From Ureibacillus terrenus (GTDB lineage Bacteria; Bacillota; Bacilli; Bacillales_A; Planococcaceae), in contig NZ_VIGD01000004.1 in assembly GCF_006569205.1 (NCBI RefSeq), forward strand, positions 124,001-188,000: a stretch of DNA of 64,000 nucleotides, given 5' to 3'. The notes beneath the pieces are model-generated. The model saw only the letters and a list, made by a program, of their open reading frames with translations, ran no database searches and was not told the DNA's origin. Below are positions 18,825 through 27,465 of the stretch, in pieces. Position 1 is the first letter of the stretch; each line of letters starts with the position of its first letter. The position numbers and the translations under genes were made by a program.

Positions 18825-19472
18825 ATGAAGAATTTAAAGAAAATCGGAATCATCATTTCTTTGTTTGCCATAATTCTGGTGACAACTCCAATACATATTG
18901 TTTTCGCAATTGAAAAAAATGACATGATTACGGACGAGTATTTGCAAAATCCGGGAGCGGAAAGTTCAGATTCTACAGCTGTCAAAGAACAGACAGCTGT
19001 AGGGCTCACTGCATGGGATTATGTAAAAATGATTCTTGCCCTGCTTTTGGTTCTCATGCTGTTGGTTTGGGTTTTGAAATTTATCAATAAAAAGAGCTCC
19101 CATTTCCAGCAAAATCATCTTGTGAAAAATTTAGGCGGGATTTCCCTCGGTTCACAAAAATCCGTTCAGGTTTTGCAAATAGGAGAGGCATTATATATCG
19201 TCGGAGTGGGAGATAATGTGGAACTCATCAAGGAAATTACGGATCGTGCGGAAGTTGAAAGACTGTTGGACTTTTACAATGAAAAACAAATGCCCGCAAC
19301 AACGGCTCCATATATAGGGGAATTGTTCAACAAGCTGAAAGGAAAGTCAACGAAATCCGCCGATGGGATGCATTCGGATTTCGGCAGCCTGTTAAATCAG
19401 CGTTTATCCGAAATCAAAGAGTCGCGTCGGGAAGGGCTTGAAAAATGGAAGGAAAAGGAGCATGAAAAATAA
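18825..19472 (+). CDS. fliO: Flagellar export protein FliO (FliZ)
   Basis: Assists assembly of the FliPQR export gate. The 215-residue protein has an N-terminal signal-like segment (KIGIIISLFAIILVTT, ending near AFA-like VFAIEK), a short periplasm-facing region, a membrane helix near residues 66-85 (MILALLLVLMLLVWVL), and a cytoplasmic FliO domain with GGISLGSQKSVQVLQIG. The ribosome binding site is weak, so TTG 18819, directly after the cheY stop, is also possible. Assigned by topology, domain and position. Confidence 0.88.
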   Translation: MKNLKKIGIIISLFAIILVTTPIHIVFAIEKNDMITDEYLQNPGAESSDSTAVKEQTAVGLTAWDYVKMILALLLVLMLLVWVLKFINKKSSHFQQNHLVKNLGGISLGSQKSVQVLQIGEALYIVGVGDNVELIKEITDRAEVERLLDFYNEKQMPATTAPYIGELFNKLKGKSTKSADGMHSDFGSLLNQRLSEIKESRREGLEKWKEKEHEK

Positions 19473-20137
19473 TGGAACAGTTCATTTCACTCTTTTCTGA
19501 CTCTGATCCGTCAAACGTCGCTACTTCCTTGAAATTGCTGTTGTTATTGACGGTGTTATCTCTTGCACCAAGCATTTTAATCTTAATGACATCCTTCACG
19601 CGGATTGTCATTGTACTGTCCTTTACAAGGACGGCCCTGGCGACGAACCAAACTCCGCCCAATCAGGTCATTATAGGGTTGGCGTTGTTTCTGACGTTCT
19701 TTATCATGGCTCCAACCTTCCAACAAGTCAATGAAGAAGCGCTGCAGCCGCTTTTAAATGAAGAAATAGGCCTGGATGAAGCTTACTCAAGGGCAAGCGG
19801 ACCTTTCAAGGAATTTATGGCAAAACATACAAGACAGCAAGACCTGGAACTGTTTTTGCAATATAGTCAGTCGGAAAGGCCTCAATCGATAAAGGAAATC
19901 CCTTTAACCACTTTAGTGCCGGCATTTGCGTTGAGCGAATTGAAAACGGCCTTCCAGATGGGATTCATGATTTTTATTCCGTTCATTGTCATTGATATGG
20001 TCGTGGCAAGCGTATTAATGTCCATGGGCATGATGATGCTGCCTCCGGTGATGATCTCTTTGCCTTTTAAAATTTTACTCTTTGTCCTTGTGGATGGTTG
20101 GTATTTAGTAGTGAAATCCTTACTCCAAAGTTTTTAG
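19472..20137 (+). CDS. fliP: Flagellar type III export gate protein FliP
   Basis: Core membrane subunit of the export gate (FliP5-FliQ4-FliR1). The 221-residue protein contains the highly conserved segments LAPSILILMTSFTRIVIVLSF, NQVIIGLALFLTFFIMAPTF and the C-terminal MMLPPVMISLPFKILLFVLVDGW (split in the family signature). It has about four membrane segments and no separate signal peptide. It overlaps the fliO stop by one base and is highly similar to B. subtilis FliP. Confidence 0.98.
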   Translation: MEQFISLFSDSDPSNVATSLKLLLLLTVLSLAPSILILMTSFTRIVIVLSFTRTALATNQTPPNQVIIGLALFLTFFIMAPTFQQVNEEALQPLLNEEIGLDEAYSRASGPFKEFMAKHTRQQDLELFLQYSQSERPQSIKEIPLTTLVPAFALSELKTAFQMGFMIFIPFIVIDMVVASVLMSMGMMMLPPVMISLPFKILLFVLVDGWYLVVKSLLQSF

Positions 20138-20149
20138 GAGATGATACAT

Positions 20150-20419
20150 ATGTCCCAATTAACAGTTATACATATAGCGGAGCAAGCGGTATGGGTTGTC
20201 CTTTTTGTGGCGGGTCCGCTCATGCTGGTTGCCCTCTTGACCGGGCTTATTGTCAGCATTTTTCAGGCGACGACATCGATACAGGAACAAACTTTGGCTT
20301 TTGCTCCCAAAATCATTGCGGTATTGGTGGCCATCGTATTTTTCGGACCATGGATGATATCCAAAATGTCCGAGTATTTCACTGACATACTGAGCAATTT
20401 GACGCGATACATAGGGTGA
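20150..20419 (+). CDS. fliQ: Flagellar type III export gate protein FliQ
   Basis: Small gate subunit with two membrane helices. The 89-residue length equals the usual family length. The loop signature SIFQATTSIQEQTLAFAPKI between the helices is diagnostic. TTTTTAGGAGATGATACAT places the SD eight to ten bases before ATG 20150; an upstream ATG at 20141 overlaps the SD region and is unlikely. Confidence 0.96.
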   Translation: MSQLTVIHIAEQAVWVVLFVAGPLMLVALLTGLIVSIFQATTSIQEQTLAFAPKIIAVLVAIVFFGPWMISKMSEYFTDILSNLTRYIG

Positions 20420-20424
20420 CATAA

Positions 20425-21198
20425 ATGTTAGACATCATACCGCAATTTTCCGTTTTGCTGTTGATGTTTGTCCGGGTTTCCGCATTTTTTGTTGCCGTTC
20501 CTTTTTATTCATACCGGACAATTCCGCCGCAATTAAAGATTGCCTTGGCTTTAATGTTGGCGTGGATGATGTATTACACCGTCCAGATAGAACCGGTTCC
20601 AATCGACGGGAATTACATATTGCTTATTTTCAAAGAAGCGATGATCGGGCTTACAATCGGTCTGGCGGCGGCCATCATATTTTCTATCGTCCAAATTGCC
20701 GGCGGTTTTATAGATTTTGAAATGGGCTTTGCCATGGCAAACATCGTTGATCCGCTAACCGGTGTTCAAAGTCCGATGATGGGTCAATTTTTTAATTTAT
20801 TACTTTTATATTTATTAATCGCCACCAATGGTCACCACCTAATCCTGGATGGGATTTACTATAGTTACCATTTTATTCCGATAGAGGGATATCCGAATTT
20901 TGGGGATGCCGGGATTGCGGAAATATCAATGAAAATGATTGCGGTCATCTTTTCGGTGGCTTTTCAAATGTCTGCACCGTTATTGGCATCCCTGTTTTTG
21001 GTGACGCTCGCCATCGGGATTACCGGAAAAACGGTACCACAGTTGAACATTTTCATTATTGGTTTCCCCTTAAAAATCTTGATCGGGTTCCTCATTTTGG
21101 TGATATCCATGGGAATCATGGTTGAAGTGATGCAAAAGGTGATTGAATTGATGATTACGTTAATGCGCGAATTCATGCAGTTTTTAGGTGGTGCATAA
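20425..21198 (+). CDS. fliR: Flagellar type III export gate protein FliR
   Basis: Single-copy gate subunit that completes the FliP-FliQ ring. The 257-residue protein is strongly hydrophobic with about six membrane segments. Family features include FVRVSAFFVAVPFYSYRTIPPQ near the N-terminus and QIAGGFIDFEMGFAMANIVDP in the middle. It starts five bases after fliQ. Its end runs up to the flhB start, where the same AGGTGG serves as the flhB ribosome binding site. Confidence 0.96.
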   Translation: MLDIIPQFSVLLLMFVRVSAFFVAVPFYSYRTIPPQLKIALALMLAWMMYYTVQIEPVPIDGNYILLIFKEAMIGLTIGLAAAIIFSIVQIAGGFIDFEMGFAMANIVDPLTGVQSPMMGQFFNLLLLYLLIATNGHHLILDGIYYSYHFIPIEGYPNFGDAGIAEISMKMIAVIFSVAFQMSAPLLASLFLVTLAIGITGKTVPQLNIFIIGFPLKILIGFLILVISMGIMVEVMQKVIELMITLMREFMQFLGGA

Positions 21199-21199
21199 T

Positions 21200-22288
21200 T
21201 TGAAGCTGCTTCTCCCTTTGGATATTCAATATTTTGCCGGTGAAAAAACAGAAAAAGCGACGCCGAAGAAGCGAAAAGATGCCCGGAAAAAAGGGCAGGT
21301 TGTCAAAAGCCAGGATCTGTCAGCCGCGATTATATTTTTGGTGCTGTTTCTTTTTCTTGTCTTGATGGCACCCATTATGTTTAAAGGTCTCGCTGCTTTT
21401 TTTACTGAATCAATAGAACAGTACATGCTATTTGAAAATTTGAACAAAGATGCGGTCATGAACATATACAAAGATGCTTTATCCGAATTGGCGGTCATCC
21501 TGTTGCCGATCATGGCAGCGGCAATGATTGTGGCTCTTGCCTCCAACTTTCTGCAGTTTGGTTTTTTGTTTACGACGGAAACGATGAAATTCGATCTGAA
21601 AAAAATTGATCCCATTAAAGGAATTAAAAAAATCCTTTCGTTGAGGGCCGTTGTAAACCTTGTCAAATCGTTGCTGAAAGTGGCGTTAATCGGCACGGTA
21701 ACCGGGAGCATTATTTGGATGAATTTGGATGATGTTTTATCCCTGGCCTTTCACGATCCTCGGGATGTGCTGACGACCGTCGCGAAATTGGCGGCGATAA
21801 TGGGCATCGCTAGTGCCATCGCCTTGCTGATTGTCGCAATATTGGATTACATATACGAAAAATTTGAATATGAAAAACAATTGAGGATGTCCAAGCAGGA
21901 CATTAAAGATGAGTACAAAAAAATGGAAGGGGACCCTCTCATCAAATCCAAAATTAAACAACGGCAACGGGAAATGGCGATGCGCCGGATGATGCAGGAA
22001 GTTCCAAAAGCGGATGTGGTGATCACAAACCCGACGCACTATGCGGTTGCCTTACGATATGATGATGAGTCGATGGATGCTCCTAAAGTCGTAGCAAAAG
22101 GTGTGGATTTTGTTGCGCAAAAAATCAAAATGATTGCCAAAGAAAACGATATTGTGACCGTTGAAAACAGGCCTCTGGCAAGGGCGCTTTATGATCAAGT
22201 GGAAATCGGGGAAGAAGTTCCGGAAGAATTTTTCAAAGCAGTGGCAGAAATTTTGGCTTATGTTTATCGAATCAAACGCAAGATTTAA
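21200..22288 (+). CDS. flhB: Flagellar export switch protein FlhB
   Basis: Membrane protein that switches export from hook to filament subunits after autocleavage. The 362-residue protein starts at TTG 21200 (MKLLLPLDIQYFAGEKTEKAT, very like B. subtilis FlhB), with AGGTGG eight bases upstream. GTG codons at 21188 and 21191 are part of fliR. Four membrane segments lie in the first 215 residues, and the autocleavage site NPTH is in VITNPTHYAVAL near residue 273. Confidence 0.97.
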   Translation: MKLLLPLDIQYFAGEKTEKATPKKRKDARKKGQVVKSQDLSAAIIFLVLFLFLVLMAPIMFKGLAAFFTESIEQYMLFENLNKDAVMNIYKDALSELAVILLPIMAAAMIVALASNFLQFGFLFTTETMKFDLKKIDPIKGIKKILSLRAVVNLVKSLLKVALIGTVTGSIIWMNLDDVLSLAFHDPRDVLTTVAKLAAIMGIASAIALLIVAILDYIYEKFEYEKQLRMSKQDIKDEYKKMEGDPLIKSKIKQRQREMAMRRMMQEVPKADVVITNPTHYAVALRYDDESMDAPKVVAKGVDFVAQKIKMIAKENDIVTVENRPLARALYDQVEIGEEVPEEFFKAVAEILAYVYRIKRKI

Positions 22289-22306
22289 TTTTCAGGAGGG
22301 AAAAAA

Positions 22307-24340
22307 ATGAAATTTCGCGACTTAGGAGTATTGGCATTTATTATCGTAATCGTAGCGATGCTCGTAATCCCTCTGCCAACATGGTTGCTCAGTTTCTTAA
22401 TTATTATCAATATCACCCTTTCATTAATCGTATTGCTCACTGCGATGAACATGAAAGAGGCCCTGGAATTTGCGATTTTCCCCTCCATCATTTTGATTTT
22501 GACTCTGTTCCGACTTGCCATCAGCATTTCGACAACCCGTGCGATTTTATCCCAAGGGGATGCCGGCGATGTCATTGATACTTTCGGGGAATTCGTAACA
22601 GGAGGCAACATTTTGGTCGGTTTGGTTATCTTCTTGCTGCTGGTGATTGTGAACTTTATCGTGATTACGAAAGGTTCCGAACGGGTATCGGAAGTGGCAG
22701 CGCGGTTTACATTGGATGCGATGCCCGGAAAGCAAATGAGCATTGATGCGGATTTAAATGCCGGATTGATTTCGGAAAAAGAAGCGCGGGAGCGCCGTGA
22801 TAAAGTTTCGAAGGAAGCGGATTTTTATGGTGCGATGGACGGAGCGACAAAGTTTGTAAAGGGCGATGCCATTGCATCCATCATCCTGGTGTTTATCAAC
22901 TTGATTTTCGGTTTGATTATCGGGATGCTTCAATTGGGGTACTCCTTCTCCGATGCGGCAAACCATTTCTCCAAATTGACTGTCGGTGACGGCCTCGTTG
23001 CCCAAATTCCGGCATTGCTCGTTTCAACGGCAACAGGCCTTGTCGTAACCCGGGCAGCCAGCGACGGAAATTTCGGGGAAGATGTTATTGGACAATTGTT
23101 TTCACAGGCAAGGCTGCTTTATGTGGCTGCAGGGACAATTTTCTTATTGGGATTATTGACGCCGATTCCGGATTGGATTACGATTCCGGTCGCAGGTTTA
23201 TTGGCCGCCGGTGCATATTTGATGAGCCGCAGGAAAGAAGAGGATCCGGAAGAACTCTTGGAAATGGAAGAAGAACTGGCAACCGATACAATGAAGAGTC
23301 CGGAAAATGTCGTGAATTTATTGAATGTCGATCCGATTGAATTTGAATTTGGTTACGGGTTGATACCTCTTGTGGATGCACAGCAAGGCGGCGATCTGCT
23401 TGACCGGGTTGTCATGATACGCCGTCAGCTCGCATTGGAATTAGGGCTTGTGATTCCGGTTGTCCGAATACGTGACAATATTCAACTGCGTCCGAATGAA
23501 TATCGGATCAAAATCAAAGGCAACGAGATGGCAAGAGGAGAATTGTTGTTAGATCACTATTTGGCCATGAGCCCAGGTGATGATGACTCAATTGAAGGCA
23601 TCGATACAATCGAGCCGTCTTTTGGTCTTCCGGCAAAATGGATTACGGAAGAAAAGAAAGAAGAAGCGGAAATGCTGGGATACACCGTTGTGGATCCTCC
23701 AAGCGTCGTTTCCACCCATTTGACGGAAGTGATCCGCGCGAATGCCCATGAACTCTTGGGCCGTCAAGAAACAAAACAATTAATCGATCATTTGCGGGAA
23801 ACGCATTCTATTCTGGTTGATGAATTAACGCCTGCTCCATTATCCATCGGGGAAATTCAAAAAGTGTTGGCCAAATTATTAAAAGAAAATGTGTCGATCC
23901 GCAACTTGCCGGTCATCTTTGAAACATTGGCAGACTATGCAAAATTGACAAGCGACACAGATCTGTTGACCGAATACGTAAGACAGGCCCTTGCGCGGCA
24001 AATTACAAGACAATATGTACAAGAGGGTTCTCCATTGAAAGTGATCACCGTCCCTGCAAAATTGGAAAAAATCATTGCGGACAGTGTCCAACAAACCGAA
24101 CATGGCAATTACTTGGCGATGGATCCGCAAGAATCGCAAAATGTCCTTGAATCTATCGCAAGAGAAGTGGAAAAAGTATCATATATGGAACAAACGCCGA
24201 TCATTTTATGTTCTCCGGGGATCCGGATGTATCTGCGGCAATTGACGGAACGATATTTTCCCCAAATTCCGATATTGTCCTATAACGAACTGGATGCCAA
24301 TGTTGAAATTCAAAGTGTCGGGGTGGTGACCGTCGAATGA
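22307..24340 (+). CDS. flhA: Flagellar export platform protein FlhA
   Basis: Large export-gate protein that forms a nonameric ring and binds chaperone-substrate complexes. The 677-residue protein has about eight N-terminal membrane segments (to about residue 305), the FHIPEP-type cytoplasmic loop with ARFTLDAMPGKQMSIDADLNAG (key: Asp, Pro-Gly-Lys-Gln), and a C-terminal soluble domain of about 350 residues. TTTCAGGAGGG precedes the ATG. It overlaps flhF by four bases (ATGA). Confidence 0.98.
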   Translation: MKFRDLGVLAFIIVIVAMLVIPLPTWLLSFLIIINITLSLIVLLTAMNMKEALEFAIFPSIILILTLFRLAISISTTRAILSQGDAGDVIDTFGEFVTGGNILVGLVIFLLLVIVNFIVITKGSERVSEVAARFTLDAMPGKQMSIDADLNAGLISEKEARERRDKVSKEADFYGAMDGATKFVKGDAIASIILVFINLIFGLIIGMLQLGYSFSDAANHFSKLTVGDGLVAQIPALLVSTATGLVVTRAASDGNFGEDVIGQLFSQARLLYVAAGTIFLLGLLTPIPDWITIPVAGLLAAGAYLMSRRKEEDPEELLEMEEELATDTMKSPENVVNLLNVDPIEFEFGYGLIPLVDAQQGGDLLDRVVMIRRQLALELGLVIPVVRIRDNIQLRPNEYRIKIKGNEMARGELLLDHYLAMSPGDDDSIEGIDTIEPSFGLPAKWITEEKKEEAEMLGYTVVDPPSVVSTHLTEVIRANAHELLGRQETKQLIDHLRETHSILVDELTPAPLSIGEIQKVLAKLLKENVSIRNLPVIFETLADYAKLTSDTDLLTEYVRQALARQITRQYVQEGSPLKVITVPAKLEKIIADSVQQTEHGNYLAMDPQESQNVLESIAREVEKVSYMEQTPIILCSPGIRMYLRQLTERYFPQIPILSYNELDANVEIQSVGVVTVE

Positions 24341-25461
24341 AAATGAAAAAGTATATTGCTCCTTCCATTAATGAGGCGATGAAACAAGTGCGGGCAGAAC
24401 TGGGCGAAGATGCCGTCATCATTCATTCGAAAGCGGTTGTAAAAAAAAGGTTTTTCGGGCTGGTGCGCCAGAAAAATTTTGAGGTTCTTGCCGGCATTGA
24501 TGAAATGGGGCATCAGGGAACGGCCTTTTCTGAACCAATCAATTACCGGACGATAATTCCTGTAAGAACAGAAACGGAAAAAAATGATCACGTATCTGAT
24601 CTGAAGGAAGAGATAGCAGGACTAAAAGAGCTGTTGCAATCGATGAAACAGGAATCTGTTCAATCTTCCTTGCCGGAAGAAATGAAGCCTTTTGTCGATT
24701 ATTTAAAACGTCAGGATTTAAATGACGAGCTGATTGCAGACATTTGCAACGAACTGGCTGCATATGCACAAACCTCAAGCAAAATCCAAAAACAAGAAAT
24801 GTCCGATATAGCGAAAAAAATATTGAAGGTAAAGTTGCAATCCCTTCCGATCGGAGGATTATCCTTCAAGAAAAAATACGTCTGTGTGCTTGGACCTACA
24901 GGGGTAGGAAAAACAACGACCATTGCCAAGATGGCTGCCCGCAGTGTGCTCGAAGCGAAGAAAAAAATCGGATTTATTACGACGGACACGTACCGGATTG
25001 CCGCAATCGACCAATTAAAGACTTATGCGAATCTATTACAGGCGCCGGTCGAAATTGTCTATAACTTTCAGGATTATCTGGAGGCAATCAAAAAACTTGC
25101 CCATTATGATTTGGTGTTCATTGATACGGCTGGACGCAATTACAAGGAAACAAAATTTGTCAATGAATTGAAGCGGCTCATTTCCTTTGATGATGAGGTT
25201 GAATCTTATCTTGTTTTATCATTGACCGCGAAAGAAAAAGATATTGAATCCATTATTGAACAGTTTCATGAATTTCCGATCGAAAAATTTATTTTTACGA
25301 AAATGGATGAGACCAACTCGATTGGCCCGATGTATAACCTGATGATGAAATATAATAAAGGGCTCGCCTACTATACAACCGGGCAGGAAGTTCCGGAAGA
25401 CATCGAGGAAGCCTCCGTTGAAAAATTACTTGAATTGTTATTCCAAGGTGAATGGAAATGA
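24337..25461 (+). CDS. flhF: SRP-type GTPase FlhF
   Basis: Polar or subpolar placement GTPase for flagella, related to FtsY/Ffh. The 374-residue protein has a basic N-terminal region, a linker, an NG domain with P-loop [16 protein letters not shown] near residue 188, DTAGRN (G3) and TKMDET (G4). The ATG overlaps the flhA stop; a second in-frame ATG at 24343 could also serve. Pairing with flhG directly downstream is standard. Confidence 0.96.
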   Translation: MKMKKYIAPSINEAMKQVRAELGEDAVIIHSKAVVKKRFFGLVRQKNFEVLAGIDEMGHQGTAFSEPINYRTIIPVRTETEKNDHVSDLKEEIAGLKELLQSMKQESVQSSLPEEMKPFVDYLKRQDLNDELIADICNELAAYAQTSSKIQKQEMSDIAKKILKVKLQSLPIGGLSFKKKYVCVLGPTGVGKTTTIAKMAARSVLEAKKKIGFITTDTYRIAAIDQLKTYANLLQAPVEIVYNFQDYLEAIKKLAHYDLVFIDTAGRNYKETKFVNELKRLISFDDEVESYLVLSLTAKEKDIESIIEQFHEFPIEKFIFTKMDETNSIGPMYNLMMKYNKGLAYYTTGQEVPEDIEEASVEKLLELLFQGEWK

Positions 25462-26327
25462 GAGATCAGGCAGAAAAATTGCGGTTGAAAATGTTGGAAC
25501 GTCAAGGGGCTTTAGGAAGGGCCATCGCTGTCGTCAACGGAAAAGGGGGAGTCGGAAAAAGCAATTTTACGACCAACTTTGCAATCAATTTGGCTAAGCT
25601 GGGAAAAAAAGTCGTCATTCTGGATATGGATTTAGGAATGGCCAATGTCCATATTTTAATTGGAAAACAAGGGCGACATCACTTGAGGGATTATTTGGAG
25701 GGGACAGTTTCCCTTGAAGAAATTCTTTATCAAGGCCCCTATAACATTCACTATATTTCCGGAGGATCCGGATTCACTTCGGTTGTGGAATGGTCGGAAG
25801 AAATGTTTGAGGCATTTGTCTATGGATTTGGGCAATTGCAGAAAAAATATGATTTCATTTTATTCGACATGGGGGCAGGTGCGACAAATTGGTCATTGGA
25901 CGTTCTGACATCCATTGATGAAATTATTGTCATCACAACTTGCGAACCGACGTCGATTACCGATGCATATTCGATGATGAAATTTATCCTTTTGAAGGAG
26001 CCGAACAAAACTTTTTATCTTTTATGCAACCGTGTTTATACAAAAGAAGAGGGAAAGGAAACGCTGGAGCGGTTGAAAAAAACTATGATCAAATTTTTAT
26101 CAAAAGAGGCGGTAATCCTGGGATGGCTGCCCGAAGACGAAACGGTGCGCAAAGCAGTAATTGAGCAGGTTCCCTTTTCCATCGGATATCCGAATGCTCC
26201 CGTTTCCAAAGCGTTGGAGGAAATAGTGGACCGTTTTATTAACAATCGGTTAGAAGATGAGATTCGTGTGCCTTCCAATTCATTCTTGACACGATTAAGA
26301 AGGATTTTCTTGAAAGGTCGTGATTGA
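25458..26327 (+). CDS. flhG: MinD-type ATPase FlhG (YlxH)
   Basis: ParA/MinD-like ATPase that stimulates FlhF GTPase activity and controls flagellar number and pattern. The 289-residue protein shows the deviant Walker A NGKGGVGKSNFTTNFA near residue 25, DMDLGMANVHI, and an FlhF-activating N-terminal helix (RDQAEKLR). I favour ATG 25458, about eight bases after AAGGTG; ATG 25452 is closer than ideal. Both lie inside the end of flhF. Confidence 0.95.
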   Translation: MRDQAEKLRLKMLERQGALGRAIAVVNGKGGVGKSNFTTNFAINLAKLGKKVVILDMDLGMANVHILIGKQGRHHLRDYLEGTVSLEEILYQGPYNIHYISGGSGFTSVVEWSEEMFEAFVYGFGQLQKKYDFILFDMGAGATNWSLDVLTSIDEIIVITTCEPTSITDAYSMMKFILLKEPNKTFYLLCNRVYTKEEGKETLERLKKTMIKFLSKEAVILGWLPEDETVRKAVIEQVPFSIGYPNAPVSKALEEIVDRFINNRLEDEIRVPSNSFLTRLRRIFLKGRD

Positions 26328-27449
26328 TTGGTGCCTTCGAATAAATACAAGTTATTAATTGTGGAAGATTCCGCCTTTATGAGGAAAGTCATCAGTGATT
26401 TCTTTAAAGATCACCCGGCGATTGAGGTGATCGGTACAGCGAGAAACGGCAAAGATGCGATCAAAAAAATCCGGGAATTGAAGCCGGATGTCGTAACAAT
26501 GGATGTGGAAATGCCGGAATTGAACGGCATTGAAACATTAAAATACATTATGGAAATTTCCCCTGTCCCGGTCGTGATGCTGTCAAGTTTCACGGAAAAA
26601 GGGGCCCGTCAAACATTGCTCGCAATGGAATATGGAGCGGTTGATTTTGTGACCAAACCCGGAGGCACAATTTCCCTTGATTTACATAAGGTAAAGGAAG
26701 AATTGATACATAAAGTAGAACTTGCTGCAAAAATTCCAATAGAAAAATTAAAAAAACATAGAAAAGCTTTATCAGAATCCCAATCGGACGAACCGGCTTT
26801 TCATGAAAAAAGCGTTCTGTATTACAATCGAAACTTCATAGGGAAAATGGAAAAGAACGATTGGAGAAGAACTGCCGACAAAATTGTATTAATAGGAACT
26901 TCAACCGGCGGCCCAAGGGCTTTGCAAGAAGTCATCACCCGTCTGCCGGAATCTTTTCCCGCCCCGATTTTAATCGTCCAGCACATGCCCCCCGGATTTA
27001 CGAAATCGTTGGCGGAAAGATTGGACCAAATAAGCAGGATCCGTGTAAAAGAAGCGGAGCAGGGTGAAATCGTGGAGAAAGGGACGGCCTATATAGCTCC
27101 GGGCGGTTTTCACCTAAAATTGAGAAAAATCGGCTCCCATTACGAACTCTTTTTGGATGATCAGGAACCGCCAAGGGCAGGACACCGGCCAAGTGTCGAT
27201 GCGTTGTTTGAAAGCGTCAGCCAGTTTAATGAATTGGATAAAATTGCAGTAATTATGACAGGGATGGGTTCCGACGGTTCAAAAGGATTAATCGCTTTAA
27301 AAAAATCCGGAAATGTCATTGCAATCGCAGAATCCCCTGAGACATGCATCGTTTATGGAATGCCCAAATCAGCCATCGGGACGCAACTGATCGATGAAGT
27401 AGTGAATGTCAATGAGATTGCAATGACCATCATGAGATATTTGCGGTAA
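26328..27449 (+). CDS. cheB: Chemoreceptor glutamate methylesterase/deamidase CheB
   Basis: Response regulator that demethylates chemoreceptors for adaptation. The 373-residue protein has a receiver domain (phosphoacceptor Asp59 in VTMDVEMPELNG), a linker, and a C-terminal methylesterase domain with the Ser-His-Asp triad in IGTSTGGPRAL, QHMPPGFTKSLAERL and MTGMGSDG. TTG 26328 follows the flhG stop directly; GTG 26331 is an alternative. It opens the che block of the operon. Confidence 0.96.
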   Translation: MVPSNKYKLLIVEDSAFMRKVISDFFKDHPAIEVIGTARNGKDAIKKIRELKPDVVTMDVEMPELNGIETLKYIMEISPVPVVMLSSFTEKGARQTLLAMEYGAVDFVTKPGGTISLDLHKVKEELIHKVELAAKIPIEKLKKHRKALSESQSDEPAFHEKSVLYYNRNFIGKMEKNDWRRTADKIVLIGTSTGGPRALQEVITRLPESFPAPILIVQHMPPGFTKSLAERLDQISRIRVKEAEQGEIVEKGTAYIAPGGFHLKLRKIGSHYELFLDDQEPPRAGHRPSVDALFESVSQFNELDKIAVIMTGMGSDGSKGLIALKKSGNVIAIAESPETCIVYGMPKSAIGTQLIDEVVNVNEIAMTIMRYLR

Positions 27450-27465
27450 AAGGGAGTGTGTTCCT